From: UMGS1312 sp964631595 | GTDB lineage: Bacteria > Bacillota > Clostridia > Oscillospirales > CAG-272 | Direction of reading: 5' to 3' | Assembly: GCA_964631595.1 (NCBI GenBank) | Contig: CAZVXL010000021.1 | Location: forward strand, 1-26,010 | DNA length: 26,010 nt | In this document: in pieces, positions 1 through 7,097 of the stretch | Layout of the letters: every line of letters starts with the position of its first letter | Position numbering within the stretch: the stretch's first letter is position 1 | Made by a program: the position numbers and the translations under genes | Notes under the pieces: model-generated | The model's input: only the letters and a program-made list of their open reading frames with translations | Database searches by the model: none | What the model was told of the DNA's origin: nothing

Positions 1-1158
1 CTCCATTATATGAATGGCTGGACTGCATCGGAAAGTAGCAAGATTACGGTATATATCATCGGGCCTTGGTGTGGAAGTAAGAGAACCAAAGAAATCAAGG
101 TGGATGTGTATTGGCAGATAATGAACAACTGGGAGCGCTTTTTAGATTATGTTTGGAGTGCGAAGACCTCAAAGACTGGGTGTAGGCATCTTAATTCTTT
201 GCCAAAATGGTCAATAGAGAACACAATAAATGAAAGTGCGAAAGTTGAAATGGCGCAGAGAATTGTTTGCGATTTTTTGCGAGATGAGGACAAGCCGCGT
301 ATCGAGGTTGCTTATGCTTTAGTTGAGCATGGTATTCCTGAGTATTTCATTAGCAAATGGGCTCATCGCTGGCCTGTAAGGCAATTTTTGAGAGAAGGTC
401 AGTGCTATTGGCATTTGGAACTACGCGGATATTCAGAGTCGTATCTAAACGACGTAGTAGAAAACCAGGGGAAACTTTTTGATTATGTTGCGCATCAGTT
501 CCCATTTATGAATACGGAGGCTTTTATAATCGATTATATGAATAGCAAAACTCGAAAAAATATTGATGATTGCCAGGTCTATGTTAATACCAAGAACGCA
601 AAGGATCTTTGGGAGTATTTCACATCAACAGAAAAATACCAGCTGAAGCCAGGCATTATAAGCGATGATCCGGCAATAGTAGCACATCCCAGTTATATTT
701 CCAAAACTGTCAATGTGGCATTGCAACCCCCTTTTACTTTGATGGTAGCTTTTGAAAATGGAGAAAAGAGAGCACTTGATATCGGTGAATACATAAACAA
801 TGATCCAAAGTATCAAGTCCTCAAGAATAGACCGGAGTTGCTTCATTCACCCGCAGTGAGCATGTGTGGATATCAGACAGTTTGGGAAGATAAAGGACTC
901 TATCTTGAATTTCATAACGACATAGTCTTTGTTAATGGAAGAGATATTGAAGGTCCCCTTGATGGCTTTATGCCTCAATGGATTGGAGAGTTCTATGCCT
1001 ACTATCAATGGCGATATAACATGCCGAGTTCTGAAGTGATAAAGAGAGTCCCTTTGAGAGAGTTGAAAAAGGTATATTGGGGGCTGAGAGATTATCCTAT
1101 TGACCAGGCCGTTGAAAAAGTTGGAAACACTCTGCTACTTAAAGAAAAAGAGAATTAG
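1..1158 (+). CDS. Hypothetical protein with C-terminal DUF2442-like domain, 5' end outside window
   Basis: The frame is open from base 1 with no upstream stop. The first ATG, at base 10, has no ribosome binding site, so the gene probably begins before the window. The visible part is about 385 residues. I do not recognise the first 220 or so residues. They are rich in Trp and Tyr and show no signal peptide or membrane segment. From about residue 230 a stretch containing PPFTLMVAFENGEKR, then a LDIGEYI segment and a WEDKGLYLEF segment, resembles DUF2442. That small domain of unknown function is often seen in toxin-antitoxin or mobile-element proteins. Base composition is AT-rich like the next three genes and unlike the rest of the window. 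It therefore probably belongs to the same integrative element as the downstream recombinase. The function is unknown; the DUF2442 resemblance is by eye only. Confidence 0.6.
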   Translation, partial: LHYMNGWTASESSKITVYIIGPWCGSKRTKEIKVDVYWQIMNNWERFLDYVWSAKTSKTGCRHLNSLPKWSIENTINESAKVEMAQRIVCDFLRDEDKPRIEVAYALVEHGIPEYFISKWAHRWPVRQFLREGQCYWHLELRGYSESYLNDVVENQGKLFDYVAHQFPFMNTEAFIIDYMNSKTRKNIDDCQVYVNTKNAKDLWEYFTSTEKYQLKPGIISDDPAIVAHPSYISKTVNVALQPPFTLMVAFENGEKRALDIGEYINNDPKYQVLKNRPELLHSPAVSMCGYQTVWEDKGLYLEFHNDIVFVNGRDIEGPLDGFMPQWIGEFYAYYQWRYNMPSSEVIKRVPLRELKKVYWGLRDYPIDQAVEKVGNTLLLKEKEN

Positions 1159-1247
1159 GTTTGAGTGCAGCTCCATTTCATTGATTTAACATAAGAAAGA
1201 TAGCGCAGTGTATTGGTATCAACGCAATAAGAATAAAAATATTATAG

Positions 1248-1742
1248 GTGACAGTAGTGGAAAAGAAATATAAAATAGGCGGCTACGTGAAAAGGGCAAA
1301 ATTAAATCTTCGTAATGAAAAGGACATTAGGGCTTTTCATCGTGGAATCTTTGAGTCTCGGTACAGTGGAACGGAAGATGGCGAACTTGTGGATGTGTAT
1401 ATCGACATTACAGGCTGTAAAGAAACCTGCAAGCGCCCCGAAATGCTTCGTCTAATGCGAGATTGTGCGGATGGAAGAGTGAATCTGATTGTATCTGAGA
1501 CAAAGGCATACCTGGCTGCCAATATTAAAGAGTTGTGCTACTGGCTCCACTTTATATTCAATCTGAACGACCGTATTGATGTTATTACATACGATGATAT
1601 TAACACAATAGCAAACGAAGATAATCAGCGTGAGGCGCTGATAAAAATGGCTGAAGACTACATATACCTTAATCCGCCGGACTATCAAAAATGGTTAAGT
1701 GGCGTGGTTTCTGCCATCGCAAATTTGGGAGAGGATGGATAG
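1248..1742 (+). CDS. Resolvase-fold protein without serine-recombinase catalytic residues
   Basis: This 164-residue protein lines up by eye with the N-terminal catalytic domain of large serine recombinases. GYVKRA (residues 12-17) sits where the family has GYARVS, so Ala17 replaces the nucleophilic serine. ELVDVYIDI (47-54) matches the ELVDVYADE strand. RPEMLRLMRDCADGRVNLIV (63-82) matches the RPEF..ML.DC..GKIDLIL helix and strand. In the following segment the family's SxSRFARN becomes TKAYLAAN (85-92), losing both catalytic arginines. There is no DNA-binding recombinase or zinc-ribbon region after it. It is therefore probably not a working recombinase and could be a regulator or assembly partner. 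The start is GTG at 1248; another in-frame GTG at 1257 is possible, and neither has a strong ribosome binding site. It is followed 3 nt later by the next ORF. Confidence 0.6.
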   Translation: MTVVEKKYKIGGYVKRAKLNLRNEKDIRAFHRGIFESRYSGTEDGELVDVYIDITGCKETCKRPEMLRLMRDCADGRVNLIVSETKAYLAANIKELCYWLHFIFNLNDRIDVITYDDINTIANEDNQREALIKMAEDYIYLNPPDYQKWLSGVVSAIANLGEDG

Positions 1743-1745
1743 GAT

Positions 1746-2244
1746 ATGTCAGAAGAAAAGATAACAGAAGTTGTCGGTGGTGAGACCACTGAAGAAGTTG
1801 ATCGTAGGCCTGCCTGGAGACCGCAGGACGCAGACCGGGAGTACTACCGGTACGAAACAAAGAAACGAATACAGCAATATAGCAATCTGTGCTGAAGAGG
1901 AACTTTCCTCTATTGAGTGGGCCAGACTGAAAAAAGATAAGTGGGTCAATCGCTCCATCTCTTGCCCAGAGTATGTCCAGAACATTTACCAAATGATGGG
2001 CTGGAATAAGGATTGCCGGTATAAGGTGTACGGTCATCTTTCCAACTCTGAGCGTGGTTTGGTGCTGGTGTTCGATTTGGCTTCTGCGGTTATGTTTGAC
2101 CCATTGCCGGAGGAATACTTTGATAAGCGTTCAGGCAAGATGAAGAAGCGTATCAACAAGTATTACCCGGATGAGATCCGCATGAAACTGGGTAGGAGTT
2201 ATTCAGATTATGAGGCTAGCGGCACAGAGAACAATACTAAATGA
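1746..2244 (+). pseudogene. Frameshifted hypothetical protein of the integrative element
   Basis: An ATG at 1746, preceded by GGATAGGAT, opens a frame of 49 codons. It has a natural-looking acidic then basic composition (RPAWRPQDADREYYRYETKK) and ends at TGA 1893-1895. The next frame is open across this point and carries the sensible continuation: AEEELSSIEWARLKKDKW, then ISCPEYVQNIYQMMGW, then a basic tail, ending at 2242-2244. A single +1 shift close to 1885-1895 would join them into a protein of about 165 residues. The alternative start in the second frame is a TTG at 1771 with an unconvincing N-terminus. I read this as one gene broken by an indel, though a programmed shift or a sequencing error is possible. 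I do not recognise the family. It overlaps the start of the integrase gene by 35 nt and is in the same direction. Confidence 0.5.
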
Positions 2245-3259
2245 TTTCTTTGCTGTTTACATTGAAGAAAGACCGTTGAAGCAATCCACCCGAACAAATT
2301 ACAAGTATATGTACAGAAAATATATCAGTAATGGATTGGGTAAAAAGAAGCTGTCAAGTATCAAATACAGCGATATTAAAAAGCTGTATCATTCGTTGAT
2401 TGACGAAAAAGGCTTTAAGCCAAACAGTATGGAAGTAATCAACACTATTTTACACCCCATATTTGAAACGGCGGTGCGTGATGATTATATCCGCAAGAAC
2501 CCCACAAAAGGCGTTATGAGCGAAATTAAGAGCCGCAGGGATTGGGATAAGCCAAAGCGAAAGGCACTTACAGAAGAGCAACAGGCGGCGTTTATAGACT
2601 ATGTTGCTAATTCAAGAGTGTATAGGCATTGGATGACGGTATTTACAGTTCTTCTTGGTACTGGCTGTAGAGTGGGTGAAATTATCGGTTTGCGGTGGGA
2701 AGATTGCGATTTTGAAAACAATTTGATTAGCATAAATCACAACTTGATTTACCGCCAACAGGATAACGGCAAGTGCGAGTTTCATATTACCACGCCGAAA
2801 ACAAAAGCCGGTGTGCGTAGTGTTCCAATGTTTGACGAGGTAAAAGAAGCGTTGATAACGGAATATAATTATCAAAAATTAGAGGGATATAACCGTACTG
2901 TTATTGATGGATATTCCGGCTTTATATTCAAAAATCGTTTTGGTGATGTGCTCTCGGCACATTGTATAAACAGGGCGATTGAGCGTATCTATAAAGAATA
3001 TAACGCCGAGGAAACGAAAATAGCACAGGCAGAGGGAAGACCGCCATTACTAATTCCGCATTTTACCGTACATAACCTACGCCATACTTTCTGTACTCGC
3101 CTTTGCGAAAATCAAGGTGACGAGGTTACATTAAAATTCATTCAAGAGATTATGGGGCACGCCGATATTTCTACAACTTTAGATGTATATACCGATTTGA
3201 CTACCCAAAAGAAGCAACAAGCATTTGTTAGTCTGCAAGGGAAAATCAAACTAACCTGA
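2210..3259 (+). CDS. Tyrosine recombinase / phage-type integrase
   Basis: This 349-residue site-specific recombinase would catalyse excision and integration of the element in which it lies. The core-binding SAM-like domain covers about residues 8-105, and the catalytic domain about 120-345. The catalytic set is complete: Arg154 in GTGCRVGE, Lys199 in TPKTKAGVR, His288 and Arg291 in HNLRHTF, His317 in GHADIS, and nucleophile Tyr327 in LDVYTDL. Relatives of the Tn916 type have a 50-60 residue arm-binding domain before the core-binding domain. Here the protein starts almost directly with the core-binding domain. The in-frame stop at 2183-2185 leaves no room for more, so the N-terminus may have been lost by deletion. 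ATG 2210 has an AGGAG about 11 nt upstream and overlaps the end of the broken ORF before it. Repeated TACCAA motifs lie just after the stop. Confidence 0.9.
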   Translation: MRLAAQRTILNDFFAVYIEERPLKQSTRTNYKYMYRKYISNGLGKKKLSSIKYSDIKKLYHSLIDEKGFKPNSMEVINTILHPIFETAVRDDYIRKNPTKGVMSEIKSRRDWDKPKRKALTEEQQAAFIDYVANSRVYRHWMTVFTVLLGTGCRVGEIIGLRWEDCDFENNLISINHNLIYRQQDNGKCEFHITTPKTKAGVRSVPMFDEVKEALITEYNYQKLEGYNRTVIDGYSGFIFKNRFGDVLSAHCINRAIERIYKEYNAEETKIAQAEGRPPLLIPHFTVHNLRHTFCTRLCENQGDEVTLKFIQEIMGHADISTTLDVYTDLTTQKKQQAFVSLQGKIKLT

Positions 3260-3261
3260 TG

Positions 3262-3288
3262 TACCAACCGTACCAAATATTTTACCAA
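3262..3288 (+). repeat. Three TACCAA iterons just after the integrase
   Basis: TACCAA occurs at 3262-3267, 3271-3276 and 3283-3288, starting 3 nt after the integrase stop codon. Short direct repeats beside an integrase gene are typical arm-type binding sites near an element end, so these may mark the att region. That role is inferred; only the repeats are seen. Confidence 0.45.
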
Positions 3289-3494
3289 TTTTCATTGTGT
3301 TGTGCCGCAACACGCCGTGTTTGCCAAATGCAAACCGAGAAATAGAACAATACAATATCTTGTGGTTTTGAGAGGGATAATCGCAAAATGCAATGTCTAT
3401 GTTCAGTTTTCGTGCATTTCATAAGATAATCCCGACGATGAAACCGCTTGACTGATACGGCTCGGGAGAGCTTTCGAGACAGAGTTATAATAAC
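3289..3494. other. Non-coding end region of the integrative element with inverted repeats
   Basis: No gene is supported here. A short hairpin has arms GTGTTG (3297-3302) and CAACAC (3308-3313). A longer imperfect inverted repeat pairs GGGATAATC..TGCA (3374-3392) with TGCATTT..GATAATCCC (3413-3433). Such structures fit an att or recombination region next to the integrase. No tRNA gene or tRNA 3' end was recognised, so the exact element boundary is not fixed. Composition changes from AT-rich to GC-rich between about 3440 and 3540. Confidence 0.4.
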
Positions 3495-3530
3495 AAAACG
3501 GACTATGGATTTTTTCCATAGTCCGTTTTT
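3495..3530. terminator. Strong bidirectional rho-independent terminator
   Basis: The arms AAAACGGACTATGGA (3495-3509) and TCCATAGTCCGTTTT (3515-3529) are perfectly complementary over 15 bp with a five-T loop. A T run follows on the plus strand, and a matching A run precedes it for minus-strand use. It separates the plus-strand integrase region from the minus-strand EamA gene and can serve both. Confidence 0.9.
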
Positions 3531-3614
3531 CTTGCGCCACTCCGCAAAAGCAAGCGAGGTCGTGCCGCCGCTTGTAAAGTCGGATCCGCCGGATGATCCT
3601 GCGCGCGAGACGGC

Positions 3615-4028
3615 TTACAGAGCCATGAGAAGGGCTCCGGCTCCGAGGAGGATACAGCCGATAAGGGATTTTACGGTGAAGCTCTCATGAAGGAAAACAA
3701 ACGATAAAACGAGCGTAATTACCACGCTCATTTTGTCGATAGGCACCACCTTCGACACGCTGCCTATTTGAAGTGCTCTGTAATAGCAGAGCCATGACGC
3801 GCCCGTCGCAAGGCCCGAGAGGATCAGAAACAGCCAGCTCTTTCTGCCGATCGCGGATATGCCGCCTTGCGAATGGGTGAGAAATACCATTCCCCACGAC
3901 ATGACGAGAACGACTGCCGTGCGAATGGCGGTCGCGAGATTGGAGTTCACACCGTCGATGCCCACCTTGGCAAGTATCGAGGTGAGGGCGGCGAAGACCG
4001 ATGAGAGTATTGCAAATAAAAGCCACAT
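3615..4028 (-). CDS. Single-domain EamA/DMT-family transporter
   Basis: This is a 137-residue inner-membrane protein of the drug/metabolite transporter superfamily. It has one EamA domain with about five hydrophobic helices, starting MWLLFAILSSVFAALTSILA. The motifs SNLATAIRT (28-36), GLATGASWLCYYRAL (72-86), KVVPIDK (93-99) and SLIGCILLGAG (121-131) are typical of this short EamA subfamily. Full DMT carriers have two such domains, so this one would act as a dimer; the substrate is unknown. The start is ATG 4026-4028, with GGAGG six bases upstream; the longer open frame upstream is not hydrophobic and is not coding. It is transcribed toward the bidirectional terminator at 3495-3530 and is separated from ygiQ by a long non-coding gap, so it is probably its own unit. 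Confidence 0.88.
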   Translation of the reverse strand: MWLLFAILSSVFAALTSILAKVGIDGVNSNLATAIRTAVVLVMSWGMVFLTHSQGGISAIGRKSWLFLILSGLATGASWLCYYRALQIGSVSKVVPIDKMSVVITLVLSFVFLHESFTVKSLIGCILLGAGALLMAL

Positions 4029-4155
4029 ACAGACCTCCGTGTGAATTTGCCGTTTTCGGCGGCACGATGCACCCGATTCCGATGCGGATGATGCGGCGGG
4101 TGTGCGGACGCGCGAGCCTTTGTCAATAGCAAAATTCAAATTTTTTATTTTTCTA

Positions 4156-4190
4156 CACCCATGCGATTTTTCGTGTGGGTGCATTTTTGC
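4156..4190 (+). terminator. Weak terminator-like hairpin in the non-coding gap
   Basis: CACCCATGCG (4156-4165) pairs with CGTGTGGGTG (4172-4181) through eight Watson-Crick and two G-T pairs around an ATTTTT loop, followed by CATTTTTGC. It would act on the plus strand, but no plus-strand gene precedes it. It may instead be part of the structured non-coding block. Confidence 0.3.
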
Positions 4191-4201
4191 AGACGGGTGA
4201 G

Positions 4202-4328
4202 TTTTCAACATAAAAAGGAGTTTTCAATGTTGAAAACTCTCTTTGAAAGCAGGGGTTTTCAACAGTTTCAACGGGGTTTTCAACATATGAACGCCGAACT
4301 AATGTCGAATAATACGCAATTTTCAACA
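4202..4328. repeat. Cluster of TTTTCAACA nonamers in an AT-rich gap
   Basis: The 527-bp gap between the EamA and ygiQ genes has no convincing ORF. It holds TTTTCAACA at 4202-4210, 4256-4264, 4277-4285 and 4320-4328, and the inverse TGTTGAAAA at 4228-4236. Near copies lie at 4221-4229 and 4265-4273. The unit differs by one base from TTTTCCACA, a DnaA-box variant. The flanks at about 4121-4160 and 4340-4385 are AT-rich and include TATATATAAT. This could be a protein-binding iteron array, but no replication gene lies nearby. Confidence 0.6.
4218..4239. promoter_or_regulatory. Perfect palindrome within the TTTTCAACA cluster
   Basis: GAGTTTTCAA (4218-4227) and TTGAAAACTC (4230-4239) are exact reverse complements separated by TG, a 22-bp two-fold symmetric site. 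This geometry suits a dimeric DNA-binding protein. No adjacent regulator gene is seen, so the protein is unknown. Confidence 0.45.
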
Positions 4329-4555
4329 TCGCCGCATTTCCATGCAAATTATATATAATGCACAAAAAGCGCTGTTTTTGACCCGCAAACGGCGTTTTTC
4401 GGCGGTGATAGTGGCATTAAGCGCCGCGGAGCGGGGCAGAGCGAAGCCCGTCGCGGACAGATCCTCGGTATTTGGGGAAAGGTGCGGATGCGAGGCACAG
4501 ACGTGGGTCACGCAGTCCGATATATCTCGGTCGGCAGTGCGATCTGCCGCTTGGA

Positions 4556-6520
4556 TTATGACCTCTTTCCCGCCTTGCGCTCACCCTTGCCGGAGGCGGG
4601 GCGTGAGCCGTGCGAGGTTTTTTTCGCGGAAGATCGTTCGGAGGCGCGTGTGGCTGTACCGTATCCCTTGCGCTCACCCTTGCCCGATCCGGAGCGCTCG
4701 TGGGGCACAAGGCAGTCCTTGCCGTTCCCGATCAGATCCTCTCTGCCGCATTTCCGCAGAGCCTCGCGCACGAGGGGGCGCATCTCCGGCTTGCGGTACT
4801 GGAGCAATGCACGCTGGAGCTGCTTCTCCCTGTAATCGGTGGGAGTATACACCGGCTTCATCGAAAACGGGTCGATTCCCGTGTAATACATGACCGTGGA
4901 GGCGGTGCCGGGGGTGGGATAGAAATCCTGCACCTGCTCCGGCGCAAGACCTATCCTTTTCGTATACAGAGCAAGCTCCACCGCATCCTCAAGCGTCGAG
5001 CCGGGGTGACTTGACATGAGATACGGTACAAGATACTGCTCAAGCCCGCATTCCGCGGAATATTCGAAGAATTTCTTTCGGAATTTGTCGTACACCGATA
5101 TATCCGGCTTGCCCATATGAGCCAGCACGTGCGGTGTGCAGTGCTCCGGAGCGACCTTGAGCTGTCCGCTCACGTGATCCTTCACGAGCTTCCTAAAGAA
5201 CGCGGGATCGCTGTCGCACAGGAGATAGTCGAATCTTATGCCAGAGCGTATGAATACGCGCTTCACCTTGGGCAGAGCCTCCACCTCGCGGAGCAGGCGA
5301 ATGTATTCCGAGTGATCCGCCCTCAGATTCTTGCACGGCCTTGGAACAAGGCAGCGCTTTTTCTTGCAGACACCGTGCTCAAGCTGTTTGTCGCAGGCGG
5401 GGTAGCGGAAGTTGGCGGTCGGCCCGCCGATATCGTGTATATATCCCTTGAAATCGGGCAGTGTTGTGAGCAGGCGCGCCTCCTCCGTGACCGATTCCAC
5501 ACTGCGGCTTCTGACGCTTCTGCCCTGATGAAACGCAAGAGCGCAGAAATTACAGCCGCCGAAGCAGCCTCGGTTGTGAGTTATCGAAAATCTCACCTCC
5601 GTTATCGCGGGGACACCGCCGTCCTTTTCGTACATGGGGTGATATGTACGCATGAACGGGAGCGAATATACGCGGTCAAGCTCCTCCCGCTCAAGCGGGG
5701 GCATCGGCGGATTCTGAACGAGCATACGGTCTCCGTAATACTCCGCAAGCAGTCCGCCGCATACGGCATCGTTATTTTCGTATTGCAGAGCAAAGGCGGC
5801 GGCGTAGGCGCGCTTGTCCGTCTTCAGCACGTCGTAATCGAACCCGTCTGGGGAGCCGTCGTCTCTCGGTGAGGCGGGAGGGTAGTGCACCGCATCGCCT
5901 GCCTTGCAGACGTAGGCTGTGCCGCGAACGTCACGTATCTTCTTTACGGGAACGCCCTTATTCAGCAGCTCCGCAATACGCAGGATAGAGGACTCACCCA
6001 TTCCGTAGGAGAGTATATCGGCGCGGCTGTCGATGAGGATACTGCGGCGAACCTTGTTGTCCCAATAATCGTAGTGTGCGAAGCGGCGAAGCGACGCCTC
6101 AAGTCCGCCGATGATTATCGGCACATCGCCGTATGCCTCGCGTATCCTGTTGCAGTACACGATGAGAGCGCGGTCGGGTCTTTGACCCGCGCGACCTCCG
6201 GCGGAATAATAATCGTCATTTCTGCGGCGCTTGGCGACGGTGTAGTGCGCCACCATGGAATCAATGTTTCCCGAGGAAACGAGGAAGCCGAGACGCGGCC
6301 TTCCGAAGCGGCGGAAATCCTCTGTGTCCTGCCAGCGCGGCTGTGGGAGCATCGCGACGACAAAGCCGGCATTTTCGAGCACGCGGCATATCAGCGCCGC
6401 CCCGAATGACGGGTGATCGACGTAGGCGTCTCCGCAGACGTAAACAAAATCCGGCACATCCTGTCCGAGCTTCCTGACCTCGTCGGGCGTGACGGGAAGA
6501 AATTTTTCAGCAAGCCTCAT
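4556..6520 (-). CDS. ygiQ: YgiQ-family radical SAM protein
   Basis: This 654-residue protein belongs to the YgiQ (UPF0313) family of radical SAM enzymes, whose reaction is not established. An N-terminal domain opens RLAEKFLPVTPDEV. The radical SAM core carries the cluster motif CFGGCNFC (CxxxCxxC) in ITHNRGCFGGCNFCALAFHQ. Later blocks RVFIRSGIRFDYLL and KVAPEHCTPHVL are typical of the family. The C-terminal 50 or so residues form a low-complexity basic tail, rich in Ser, Gly, Lys and Arg, with SGKGERK occurring twice, so the very end is lineage-specific. The start is ATG 6518-6520 with AGGAG ten bases upstream; an open extension before it is not conserved-looking. It lies downstream of rlmH with an 87-bp gap and is probably cotranscribed with it. 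It is likely cytosolic and oxygen-sensitive. Confidence 0.93.
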   Translation of the reverse strand: MRLAEKFLPVTPDEVRKLGQDVPDFVYVCGDAYVDHPSFGAALICRVLENAGFVVAMLPQPRWQDTEDFRRFGRPRLGFLVSSGNIDSMVAHYTVAKRRRNDDYYSAGGRAGQRPDRALIVYCNRIREAYGDVPIIIGGLEASLRRFAHYDYWDNKVRRSILIDSRADILSYGMGESSILRIAELLNKGVPVKKIRDVRGTAYVCKAGDAVHYPPASPRDDGSPDGFDYDVLKTDKRAYAAAFALQYENNDAVCGGLLAEYYGDRMLVQNPPMPPLEREELDRVYSLPFMRTYHPMYEKDGGVPAITEVRFSITHNRGCFGGCNFCALAFHQGRSVRSRSVESVTEEARLLTTLPDFKGYIHDIGGPTANFRYPACDKQLEHGVCKKKRCLVPRPCKNLRADHSEYIRLLREVEALPKVKRVFIRSGIRFDYLLCDSDPAFFRKLVKDHVSGQLKVAPEHCTPHVLAHMGKPDISVYDKFRKKFFEYSAECGLEQYLVPYLMSSHPGSTLEDAVELALYTKRIGLAPEQVQDFYPTPGTASTVMYYTGIDPFSMKPVYTPTDYREKQLQRALLQYRKPEMRPLVREALRKCGREDLIGNGKDCLVPHERSGSGKGERKGYGTATRASERSSAKKTSHGSRPASGKGERKAGKRS

Positions 6521-6607
6521 GTGTGGCACACTCCTGTAAATATCGTACCGCCTGCGGCGGTCTGTCGGCACGGCATCCCATTGCTCCGAGTGCGCGCCGA
6601 GGGCGGG

Positions 6608-7093
6608 CTATTTATGGTATTTGCCGCCGCGAAGAATATCGAGGGATCTGTATATCGCCTCCATGAGCATGACGGCGGCAAGCTGATGCGGGAAGGTCAT
6701 CGGTGACATCGAAAGCCGCAGATCTGCCGCGGATTTCACTCTCTCCGACAGCCCGTGGGAGGAGCCGATAATGAAGCAGAGCTCCGATGTACCGCCCGCG
6801 GTACACCGTTCGATCTCGGCAGCAAGCTGCTCCGAGGACAGCATACGCCCCTCAATGCACAGCGCCACCGTCATGGCTCTCTTGGGGATCCTTGAAAGGA
6901 TATCGTCCGCCTCTCTGTCCAAGGCGGCGGCAATATCTCCCTCGGAGGGCACGGAGCCGCCGATGCGCGCCTCCTTCAGATGAAGCTCCTCAAATTGGCA
7001 GTAGCCCGAAAGGCGCTTTTTGTACTCTGCGGCGGCATCTCTGAAATACGGCTGTGCGAGAGTTCCCACACAGATAAGCTTTATCTTTATCAC
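6608..7093 (-). CDS. rlmH: 23S rRNA (pseudouridine1915-N3)-methyltransferase RlmH
   Basis: This 161-residue SPOUT-fold enzyme would methylate pseudouridine 1915 in helix 69 of 23S rRNA using SAM. The N-terminus IKIKLICVGTL and the Y(K)KRLSGY segment are typical. The SAM-binding knot is FIIGSSHGLSE near residue 110, and the family C-terminal segment is FPHQLAAVMLMEAIYRS followed by GGKYHK. Length matches the usual 155-160 residues. The start is a GTG at 7091-7093, with AGAGGTG five bases upstream. An upstream in-frame ATG at 7129 would add 12 residues that overlap yycJ and is less likely. Only 4 nt separate it from the yycJ stop, so the two are cotranscribed, an arrangement familiar from other Firmicutes. 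Confidence 0.95.
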   Translation of the reverse strand: MIKIKLICVGTLAQPYFRDAAAEYKKRLSGYCQFEELHLKEARIGGSVPSEGDIAAALDREADDILSRIPKRAMTVALCIEGRMLSSEQLAAEIERCTAGGTSELCFIIGSSHGLSERVKSAADLRLSMSPMTFPHQLAAVMLMEAIYRSLDILRGGKYHK

Positions 7094-7097
7094 ATTA

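Noticed and set aside
3427..3470. Possible tRNA remnant as integration target (TCCCGA ... TCGGGA)
   Set aside because: The short complementary ends do not enclose a cloverleaf, and no T-loop or CCA end is present.
4115..4130. TTGACA on the minus strand upstream of the EamA gene as a promoter
   Set aside because: There is no -10 box at the right distance; the sequence there is GC-rich.
4153..4365. Small open frames on both strands in the gap before ygiQ, one with repeated VEN
   Set aside because: The repeated residues are only the translation of the TTTTCAACA nonamers; there is no ribosome binding site and no family match.
4029..4555. Chromosomal replication origin
   Set aside because: The boxes do not match the DnaA consensus exactly, no dnaA, dnaN or rpmH gene is nearby, and flanking genes converge on the gap rather than diverge from it. 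Kept only as an unexplained repeat array.
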